From positions 1 to 64,000 of the forward strand of contig JAFGLM010000033.1 of the NCBI GenBank assembly GCA_016928055.1: a DNA stretch of 64,000 bases. Reading direction: 5' to 3'. A program made the translations under genes and the position numbers. This document shows, piece after piece, positions 56,473 to 64,000 of this stretch. This DNA comes from Gammaproteobacteria bacterium (lineage in GTDB: Bacteria; Pseudomonadota; Gammaproteobacteria; HTCC5015). Within the stretch, counting starts at the first letter, position 1. Every line of letters begins with the position of its first letter. The notes below the pieces were generated by a model, which did not search any database, was not told the DNA's origin, and worked only from the letters and a program-made list of their open reading frames with translations.

Positions 56473-57597
56473 ATGGCTGATGAGGATGCTTGTTTAAGCG
56501 ATTGGTTGATCGTCCAACACGCGCCCGATTTGGGTCCAGGCCAATTGCAGTCATTACTGCAACTGTACGGTGATGCCCGCCAGATACGCGCCAAAAAACG
56601 CGCTGATCTAAGCGAATTAAAATTAAAGCCCACCACCATCGATTATCTGCTGCAAAAGGAATTGCCCGAAGAAGTTGTAACGGCGTTGCGCTGGACAGAA
56701 CAAAGTGATCATCAAATTATTCCAGTCTCCGCCGCGGATTATCCGGCGCAATTAAAAACCATAGCGTTACCACCACCTGTTTTATATGCACGTGGCAACG
56801 CTTCTTTACTTGGCGAACCACAGTTGGCTATTGTCGGCAGCCGTAATCCATCGGCGGGTGGTCGCGATAATGCTCGTCAGTTTGCTCACCATTTCAGTCA
56901 TGCCGGTCTGGTAATCACCAGTGGTCTGGCGCTGGGTATTGACGGCGCCGCACACGAAGGCGCACTGATCGACAAAGGCGCGACGATTGCAGTAATGGCA
57001 ACCGGTGCCGATCGTCTATATCCGGCAAAACACAAGAAGCTGGCCGAATCGATACTCGAAAATGACGGTTTACTATTAACCGAAATGCCGCTTGGAACTC
57101 AACCGTTGCCCGAATTATTTCCGCAGCGTAACCGGATTATCAGTGGCTTGAGTCTGGGGGTTCTGGTTGTGGAAGCCGCAATACGTAGCGGCTCTCTCAT
57201 TACCGCGCGCCTGGCAAGCGAGCAGGGGCGGGAAGTATTTGCTATTCCCGGCTCCATCCACAATCCTCAAGCCCGCGGTTGTCATTATTTGATCAGGCAA
57301 GGCGCAAAGCTTGTTGAGTCAGCGGAAGATATTCTCGAAGAACTCGCACCACAGTTACGTGATCGACTGCAATTCAGACCGGAATTGGAAACCCAAGCAA
57401 AATCATCAAAACCTGCCCTGGATGAAGATCATTCCCGTTTGCTGAACGCAATCGGCCATGATGCGGTAACAGTCGATCAATTAGTTGATCGCAGCGGATT
57501 CAGCAGCAAAGAAGTCTCCTCAATGTTGCTCATTTTGGAACTGGAAGGGCATGTTCAATCTGAGGCAGGCGGTTTTTTCTCGCGTAAATCCATATAA
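56473..57597 (+). CDS. dprA: DNA processing protein DprA
   Basis: DprA binds incoming single-stranded DNA and loads RecA in natural transformation. The 374-residue product has an N-terminal helical region, the Rossmann-like core (SGLALGIDGAAHEGAL, GADRLYPAKHKKL, EMPLGTQPLPELFPQRNRIISGLS), and a C-terminal winged-helix segment (about 310-370). It starts 28 bp after the LysM gene. Confidence 0.94.
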   Translation: MADEDACLSDWLIVQHAPDLGPGQLQSLLQLYGDARQIRAKKRADLSELKLKPTTIDYLLQKELPEEVVTALRWTEQSDHQIIPVSAADYPAQLKTIALPPPVLYARGNASLLGEPQLAIVGSRNPSAGGRDNARQFAHHFSHAGLVITSGLALGIDGAAHEGALIDKGATIAVMATGADRLYPAKHKKLAESILENDGLLLTEMPLGTQPLPELFPQRNRIISGLSLGVLVVEAAIRSGSLITARLASEQGREVFAIPGSIHNPQARGCHYLIRQGAKLVESAEDILEELAPQLRDRLQFRPELETQAKSSKPALDEDHSRLLNAIGHDAVTVDQLVDRSGFSSKEVSSMLLILELEGHVQSEAGGFFSRKSI

Positions 57598-57754
57598 ATT
57601 ACAGCGCCGCTATACGGTCAGTTTTCCTTTTTTTTTGAAAATTCTTCAAATTTTCCCGATTTCTATTTGCTTATAGACCACATTTTGTGCAATTAATAGG
57701 CGCGTTTGTCCAGTCGGGCATCCGAAAATTGAAATTTAATATTGAATCCAGTCT

Positions 57755-60052
57755 ATGAGTAAAAATCTTGTAATCGTTGAATCACCCGCGAAATCGAAAA
57801 CTATTAAGAAATATTTAGGCAAGGATTTCAGTGTCATGGCCTCTTACGGGCACGTCCGTGACCTGGTTCCCAAGGAGGGGGCGGTCGATCCTGAAAACGA
57901 TTTCCAGATGAAATACCAGGCCATCGAAAAAAACATCAAGCATGTCGATGCGATTCGAAAAGCGATCGCAAAAGCAGATGCTCTCTATCTTGCGACTGAC
58001 CCGGATCGAGAGGGTGAAGCCATTTCCTGGCATTTAAAGGAGTTGCTTGAAGAAGAAAAACTTCTAAAAGGTAAAAAGATTTTTCGCGTTGTATTTTATG
58101 AGATCACCAAGACGGCGGTTAACGAGGCGGTTGCCAATCCGCGTACCCTTTCGGCAGATTTGATTAATGCACAGCAGGCGCGACGCGCACTCGATTATCT
58201 GGTTGGATTTAATCTTTCTCCGTTATTGTGGAAAAAAATTCGTCGCGGCCTGTCGGCAGGGCGCGTGCAAAGCCCTGCGCTAAGATTAATTGTTGAGCGC
58301 GAACATGAAATCAATAAATTCAAACCAAAAGAATACTGGACCATAGAGGCTGACCTAAAAAAAGATAAAACAGCTTTTTCGTCCAAACTGAATTTGCTTA
58401 AAGGCGAAAAGGTCAAGCAGTTTTCCATTACCAATAAGAAAAATGCTGAAGCGGCACGCAAGTCCTTATTAAAGGACGCTAATGGCACACTGACAGTCAG
58501 CAACATTAGCAAAAAGAAGCGACGTCGTAATCCATCCGCACCTTTCACAACATCAACGCTACAACAGGAAGCCGTACGCAAGCTGGGTTTTTCAGCTTCT
58601 CGCACCATGCGCGTGGCACAACAACTCTATGAAGGTGTTGATATCGGTTCAGGCGCGGTTGGTTTAATTACCTATATGCGTACCGATTCATTTTCATTAG
58701 CGCAAGAGGCATTGGATGAAATTCGTGATCTGATCGTCAAGCGCTTCGGAAAAGACAATCTTCCTTCGGAACCTTGCGTTTATAAAACCAAATCAAAGAA
58801 TGCTCAGGAAGCTCATGAAGCCATTCGGCCCACATCGGCTTTCAATATTCCAGACGAAATCAAACAATACCTGACAACCGATCAATTTAAGTTATACGAC
58901 CTGATCTGGAAACGAACCATTGCCTGTCAGATGGTTCATGCCACGCTGGATACGGTCGCGGTGGATCTTGCCGCATCAGAAGGAAATGAATTCCGCGCCA
59001 ATGGTTCACACGTAAAACATGCCGGCTTCATGTCCGTCTATCAGGAAAGCAAGGACGACAACAATAATGAGGATGATGAAAAATTATTGCCGGCACTTGA
59101 GGTTGGCGAAAAAATCAAACTGACCGAGATTCGTTCCGAACAGCATTTTACCGAACCGCCGCCACGCTACACGGAAGCCAGCCTGGTTAAGACATTAGAA
59201 GAATACGGTATCGGCCGTCCATCAACCTATGCTTCGATTATTTCAACATTACAGGCACGTGAGTATGTTGAGCTGGACAAGCGACGATTCACTCCGACCG
59301 ATGTTGGTGAAGTAGTTAATAGATTTTTAACCAACTATTTTACCAAGTATGTTGACTATGAATTTACCGCCGGCCTGGAAGATACCCTTGATGCCGTATC
59401 ACGCGGCGAAAAAGACTGGGTTCCGGTTATGCAGGAATTCTGGGCACCTTTCAAAAAACTGGTTGATAAAACAGAAACGGATGTATCGCGCAAAGATGTC
59501 ACTTCGGAAGAGCTTGACGAAAAATGCCCCAAATGCGGAGGCAAGCTGGAAATCAAGCTCGGACGGCGTGGCAAATTTGTCGGTTGCACAACTTACCCCG
59601 AATGCGATTACACCCGCAATTACGGTGACGGCGAGGAAAGCGAACCGGAAATAATTGATCGCAAATGTCCCAAATGTGGATCTGATCTGATTATTAAAAT
59701 GGGTCGTTACGGCAAATTTATTGGTTGCAGCGGCTACCCGGATTGTAAACATATTGAACCGTTGAATAAGCCCGCCGACACCGGGGTTGAGTGCCCGGAA
59801 TGCAAACAGGGCACCATACTTGAACGTCGCTCGCGACGCGGCAAAATATTTTATTCGTGTTCACGCTATCCCGACTGCAAATATGCAATCTGGAACCTGC
59901 CTGTCGCCGTACCCTGCCCACAATGCAACTGGCCAATCACGATGATTAAAACAACCAAGCGTCGTGGCACCGAACGTCTTTGCCCGCAGGATGAGTGCGA
60001 TTTTGTGGAAGAGTATGAACTAGAAGAAAAAAACGAACAGTCAGACACGTGA
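57755..60052 (+). CDS. topA: DNA topoisomerase I
   Basis: TopA relaxes negative supercoils. The 765-residue product begins with the TOPRIM domain (NLVIVESPAKSKT; metal triad D82-x-D84-x-E86 in TDPDREGEAISW). The active-site Tyr is about residue 307 in GLITYMRTDS. Three canonical four-Cys zinc ribbons (starting CPKCGGKLE, CPKCGSDLI, CPECKQGTI) follow, and a fourth, more divergent Cys unit (CPQCNWPIT...CPQDEC) ends the protein. It overlaps tsaC by the 4-nt GTGA. In P. aeruginosa as I recall it, topA is not in this cluster. Confidence 0.96.
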   Translation: MSKNLVIVESPAKSKTIKKYLGKDFSVMASYGHVRDLVPKEGAVDPENDFQMKYQAIEKNIKHVDAIRKAIAKADALYLATDPDREGEAISWHLKELLEEEKLLKGKKIFRVVFYEITKTAVNEAVANPRTLSADLINAQQARRALDYLVGFNLSPLLWKKIRRGLSAGRVQSPALRLIVEREHEINKFKPKEYWTIEADLKKDKTAFSSKLNLLKGEKVKQFSITNKKNAEAARKSLLKDANGTLTVSNISKKKRRRNPSAPFTTSTLQQEAVRKLGFSASRTMRVAQQLYEGVDIGSGAVGLITYMRTDSFSLAQEALDEIRDLIVKRFGKDNLPSEPCVYKTKSKNAQEAHEAIRPTSAFNIPDEIKQYLTTDQFKLYDLIWKRTIACQMVHATLDTVAVDLAASEGNEFRANGSHVKHAGFMSVYQESKDDNNNEDDEKLLPALEVGEKIKLTEIRSEQHFTEPPPRYTEASLVKTLEEYGIGRPSTYASIISTLQAREYVELDKRRFTPTDVGEVVNRFLTNYFTKYVDYEFTAGLEDTLDAVSRGEKDWVPVMQEFWAPFKKLVDKTETDVSRKDVTSEELDEKCPKCGGKLEIKLGRRGKFVGCTTYPECDYTRNYGDGEESEPEIIDRKCPKCGSDLIIKMGRYGKFIGCSGYPDCKHIEPLNKPADTGVECPECKQGTILERRSRRGKIFYSCSRYPDCKYAIWNLPVAVPCPQCNWPITMIKTTKRRGTERLCPQDECDFVEEYELEEKNEQSDT

Positions 60053-60594
60053 ACACATTAGAACAGGCTGTTGCGCTGCTTCGCGAAGGTGGTGTAATCG
60101 CCTATCCAACTGAAACGGTATTCGGATTGGGCTGTGATCCTGACAACGAAGCCGCCGTATTGCGTTTATTGCACTTAAAACAACGTGCGGTTGAAAAGGG
60201 ATTGATACTCATCGCGGCAACGGTTGATCAGTTCGAAAAATATATCGACGCAAACACTTTTGACCAATATCCGCACGTATTAAACAGCTGGCCGGGGGCC
60301 AATACCTGGCTGGTGCCCTGTAAAGTCAGTACACCTCGTTGGCTCTGCGGTCAATTCGATACACTGGCAGTACGCGTTATCGATCACCCGGTAGCCACCA
60401 AGTTGTGCAAATTGTTCGCCGCTCCCATCGTATCGACCAGCGCCAATGTCAGCGGGCTGGCGCCGGCTATGAACGCGGCCGAAGTCAGAAAACAATTCCC
60501 AACCGATCTGGACTATATTCTGGAAGGCAGCGTCGGAAAATCCGGTAGTCCATCGGCAATACGCGATGCACGAACACAGCAGCAGATTCGTTAA
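60049..60594 (+). CDS. tsaC: Threonylcarbamoyl-AMP synthase
   Basis: TsaC makes the threonylcarbamoyl-AMP used for the t6A modification of ANN-decoding tRNAs. The 181-residue YrdC-domain product starts with GTG in the topA stop overlap. [12 protein letters not shown], the ATP/substrate loop, [12 protein letters not shown], and [16 protein letters not shown], the conserved C-terminal block, are present. The short form lacks the extra C-terminal Sua5 domain. Confidence 0.93.
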   Translation: MNTLEQAVALLREGGVIAYPTETVFGLGCDPDNEAAVLRLLHLKQRAVEKGLILIAATVDQFEKYIDANTFDQYPHVLNSWPGANTWLVPCKVSTPRWLCGQFDTLAVRVIDHPVATKLCKLFAAPIVSTSANVSGLAPAMNAAEVRKQFPTDLDYILEGSVGKSGSPSAIRDARTQQQIR

Positions 60595-60607
60595 TCCTTT
60601 CAAAAAA

Positions 60608-61540
60608 ATGAGCGCCGTATCAATTAGTGAAATAGAAAAATACATGTTGCAGCTGCAGCAGAAAATCTGTCTGGCGCTCGAACAAACTGATGGTCAATCA
60701 AAATTTATATCAGATCACTGGCAACGCAATCAAGGCGGTGGCGGACTCAGCTGCGTCCTCTCAAACGGCAAAGTGTTTGAACAAGCCGGCGTAAACTTCT
60801 CGCGTGTTTACGGCGACGGCATGCCTGCTTCGGCAACCGCGCATCGACCCGAATTATCGGGCCGTAGCTTTCAAGCGCTGGGTTTATCGTTGGTTGTCCA
60901 CCCACAAAATCCTTTTGTGCCAACCTCGCACGCCAACATTCGTTTTTTTATTGCCGAACAAAATATTGAAACGCCAATCTGGTGGTTTGGCGGCGGTTAT
61001 GATTTAACACCTTTCTATGGTTTTAAAGAAGATTGCCGACACTGGCATCAGACAGCATTCGACGCATGCAAAAATTTCGGCGCTGATGTTTATCCCAAAT
61101 ACAAAAAGTGGTGCGATGAATATTTTTTTATAAAACATCGTAACGAAGCACGCGGTATCGGCGGTTTGTTTTTTGATGATCTCAATTGCTGGGACTTTGC
61201 CACCTGTTTTAAATTTCTTAAAGCTGTCGGTGATTCCTGGCTTGAAGCGTATTTACCGATAGTCGAAAAAAGGCAGCAAACACCGTTTGGCGAACAAGAA
61301 CGTGATTTTCAGCTCTATCGTCGTGGACGTTACGTGGAATTTAATCTGATTTATGATCGCGGCACACTGTTTGGCTTGCAGTCCAATGGCCGTACCGAAT
61401 CAATATTGATGTCATTACCACCATTAGTGAAATGGCGTTACAACTGGCAACCGCAACCCGGCTCCGCGGAAGAACAGCTTTATCAGGATTTTTTACGTCC
61501 GCGCGACTGGCTTGGATTAAACAAAAAACAATTAGCCTAA
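60608..61540 (+). CDS. hemF: Oxygen-dependent coproporphyrinogen-III oxidase
   Basis: HemF oxidatively decarboxylates coproporphyrinogen III to protoporphyrinogen IX with O2. The start at [13 protein letters not shown] gives 310 residues; an upstream Met at 60566 overlaps tsaC. Family blocks are [37 protein letters not shown], and [32 protein letters not shown]. It overlaps a convergent gene by 4 bp. Confidence 0.95.
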   Translation: MSAVSISEIEKYMLQLQQKICLALEQTDGQSKFISDHWQRNQGGGGLSCVLSNGKVFEQAGVNFSRVYGDGMPASATAHRPELSGRSFQALGLSLVVHPQNPFVPTSHANIRFFIAEQNIETPIWWFGGGYDLTPFYGFKEDCRHWHQTAFDACKNFGADVYPKYKKWCDEYFFIKHRNEARGIGGLFFDDLNCWDFATCFKFLKAVGDSWLEAYLPIVEKRQQTPFGEQERDFQLYRRGRYVEFNLIYDRGTLFGLQSNGRTESILMSLPPLVKWRYNWQPQPGSAEEQLYQDFLRPRDWLGLNKKQLA

Positions 61541-61938
61541 CGATTTTTGTGCACAGGCGGACCACGATGGTCACGCTGGTGCTCAGCGTTGTTTTCAATC
61601 GGGCTTAATAACGGTGCAACGGCAATCGCTATTAAACCAAGCAGCCCCAGCAATCCCAGTGCTACGCGGCGGATTGAATTTTCGTCTGAATGAACTTTAA
61701 AGCGGGAAACAATAAATCGCCAGTGCAATAACAGGTGCACCACCAGTACTGCGAAGAAAAAACACGCCACCCAAAAGTGTATGTCGCCCCATTCGTGCCG
61801 ATCCATTGTCCATATTGTTGCCCAACGGCCACTGCCGGGCGGCAACAGATACTCCATTAATACGCCCGTACTAACCAGCAGAACGAGTCCCGCAAAAGCC
61901 AAAACATCAACAGCTATAATAATTTTTCTTCTGTTCAC
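61537..61938 (-). CDS. DUF4405/cytochrome b561-like membrane protein
   Basis: The 133-residue product has about three membrane segments: residues 6-26, 50-72 (the two flank [22 protein letters not shown]) and 90-108. The His residues in [11 protein letters not shown] and LLLHWRF could bind heme or quinone, as the DUF4405 pattern suggests, but this is unproven. The tail is charged and His-rich. It is convergent with hemF. Confidence 0.72.
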   Translation of the reverse strand: MNRRKIIIAVDVLAFAGLVLLVSTGVLMEYLLPPGSGRWATIWTMDRHEWGDIHFWVACFFFAVLVVHLLLHWRFIVSRFKVHSDENSIRRVALGLLGLLGLIAIAVAPLLSPIENNAEHQRDHRGPPVHKNR

Positions 61939-61982
61939 AAACGGATTATAGGTCTGATCAGCCGGATTACCAGCGGGGCCGA

Positions 61983-62369
61983 TTAATTTTCCAATGCCCG
62001 GATAAAGTCCTCCAGCAACTGGTGACTTTTACCAAAAAACTTCGAAAAATGCAGCCCAATGCGATAACGATCATTTCCCAGTTCCACAACGGATTTCACA
62101 ACGGCGCTTAATGTCAGAGCCCGGCCGTCAATTCCAGGAGCGGATAATAATATCCGGGCGGTAAATTGTTGCCCGTCACCGATGTCCGGCGGTGCCAGCA
62201 ATTGTGCCTGCGCACGGTCACACTCAACGTGCATTCCCCCCATCGATAATTCAACGGTATGCAATTGCATCGGTACCGTGTCGCTGCGTATTAATTGCAC
62301 ACGCAAATCGGATGGATGACGCAGGAATTCGCGTCGTTCCTGGGATTGAGACTGATCGGAGTTAATCAT
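61983..62369 (-). CDS. PilZ-domain protein (cyclic di-GMP receptor candidate)
   Basis: The 128-residue product is a PilZ domain. The cyclic di-GMP-binding RxxxR is visible near residue 12-17 (RREFLR), and the second motif reads VELSMGG, which has Glu in place of the usual Asp/Asn. A beta-rich core and a C-terminal helix (LLEDFIRALEN) follow. With the GGDEF protein at 16.7 kb and a YajQ protein, this gives three cyclic di-GMP-related genes in the window. Confidence 0.8.
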   Translation of the reverse strand: MINSDQSQSQERREFLRHPSDLRVQLIRSDTVPMQLHTVELSMGGMHVECDRAQAQLLAPPDIGDGQQFTARILLSAPGIDGRALTLSAVVKSVVELGNDRYRIGLHFSKFFGKSHQLLEDFIRALEN

Positions 62370-62551
62370 TTTATTAACACTAAAGGTACGGATGAATACT
62401 TTATTTGATCAGACGCGGCCATGCTGAGAAGCCAATCACATTCACTGAAATTCCGGAATCTGTCTTAATAGTCCCTGTAACTGTCAATCAACAAGAAAAC
62501 GGTCAGGGATCTCGATATTTTTATTGTGACAGGCTATCCTGCTGCTGCTAA

Positions 62552-63580
<1,029 letters not shown>

Positions 63581-63583
63581 GTA

Positions 63584-64000
63584 ATGGATCAATACGCAGT
63601 CATCGGCTCGCCGATTAATCACAGCCTATCGCCTCACATTCATGCGCTGTTTGCCGAGCAAACCGGCCAGCTTCTCGAGTACACGGCGGTTGAAGTCAAA
63701 CCGGATAATTTTTTTCATCAGATCAACAGCTTTGCCGAAAAAGGTTATCGCGGACTCAACGTCACTTTGCCGCTGAAAGGTCTGGCCTGGGAAATGGCCG
63801 ACCATTGCGAACCGGCTGCCAATCGCGCCAAAGCCGTTAATACCATACGCTTTGAAAGGGACGGACGCCGCAGTGGTTTTAACACCGATGGTATCGGCTT
63901 GCTACGCGACCTGACTGAAAACCAAAATATCGACTTGCAGGGATCGCGCCTGCTGATACTGGGCGCGGGTGGTGCAGTGCGTGGCGTACTGGCGTCATTG
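63584..64000 (+). CDS. aroE: Shikimate dehydrogenase, 5' part (cut by the window end)
   Basis: AroE reduces 3-dehydroshikimate to shikimate with NADPH. The first 139 codons are visible: MDQYAVIGSPINHSLSPHIH, then the catalytic Lys in NVTLPLKGLAW, GFNTDGIGLL with its Asp, and the beginning of the cofactor loop GAGGA. The frame is open to base 64000. It starts 3 bp after the hemB stop, with TAGGTAATGG and no clear ribosome site, so coupling to hemB is likely. Confidence 0.95.
   Translation, partial: MDQYAVIGSPINHSLSPHIHALFAEQTGQLLEYTAVEVKPDNFFHQINSFAEKGYRGLNVTLPLKGLAWEMADHCEPAANRAKAVNTIRFERDGRRSGFNTDGIGLLRDLTENQNIDLQGSRLLILGAGGAVRGVLASL

Overview
The window is chromosomal DNA from a gammaproteobacterium. 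I could not identify the genus. By eye the base composition is somewhat below 50% G+C (not computed). Evidence for the group: coq7 for aerobic ubiquinone synthesis, an enterobacterial/pseudomonad-type SpeD, a Crp/Vfr-type CRP, a stand-alone trpC, and many gene neighbourhoods that I remember from Pseudomonas aeruginosa (trpG-trpD-trpC-vfr-osmC-speD-coq7; trpE-gph-rpe; hisE-tatABC; trkA-rsmB-fmt-def facing LysM-dprA-tsaC-hemF; rpoD followed by tRNA-Ile; ilvA facing rpiA). Almost everything is dense core metabolism with little mobile DNA.

Layout. 0-7.7 kb: ilvA, rpiA, an ApbE-like flavinyltransferase, tRNA-Gln, rplM-rpsI, coq7, speD, an OsmC-like protein and crp. 7.7-8.2 kb: tRNA-Ser(GGA) in a scarred, palindrome-rich locus. 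8.2-11.6 kb: trpGDC plus an aldo/keto reductase. 11.6-20.4 kb: an accessory block between trpG and trpE (SulP transporter, beta-barrel protein, lipoprotein, methyltransferase-like membrane protein, GAF-PAS-GGDEF diguanylate cyclase, Tat-signal protein resembling ATC hydrolases, TPR membrane protein) with a perfect-consensus CRP site. 20.4-25.6 kb: trpE, gph, DcaP-like porin, rpe, cytochrome c. 25.8-32.4 kb: yajQ, a CRTAC/VCBS-repeat protein, a DUF4404 protein, an MltD-like lytic transglycosylase, purC, an orphan bioD. 32.4-36.3 kb: gap-pgk-pyk. 37-41.7 kb: rpoD, tRNA-Ile(CAU), a histidine kinase/receiver pair. 41.9-47.9 kb: dtd-hisB-hisH-hisA-hisF-hisE-tatABC-gpmA, with no hisI. 47.9-48.5 kb: an apparently non-coding interval that carries what I read as a CsrB/RsmY/RsmZ-type regulatory RNA. 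It has about a dozen GGA motifs, several displayed in hairpin loops, a strong intrinsic terminator and an upstream GacA-like box. 48.5-64 kb: an XRE-S24 regulator whose expected catalytic Ser is Ala, trkA-trkH, rsmB, fmt, def, a LysM protein, dprA, topA, tsaC, hemF, a DUF4405 membrane protein, a PilZ protein, hemB and the 5' part of aroE.

The genes form three functional groups. Biosynthesis and central carbon genes (trp, his, purine, heme, lower glycolysis) make up most of the window. Gene-expression genes (rpoD, topA, fmt/def, rsmB, tsaC, ribosomal proteins, tRNAs) are interleaved with them. Regulators are spread through it: CRP, the Rsm-type RNA, a diguanylate cyclase, PilZ and YajQ proteins, a two-component pair and the S24-type repressor. 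The most interesting non-coding observations are the Rsm-type RNA with its GacA-like box, the CRP palindrome in the trpE-trpG slot, and the rearranged tRNA-Ser locus.
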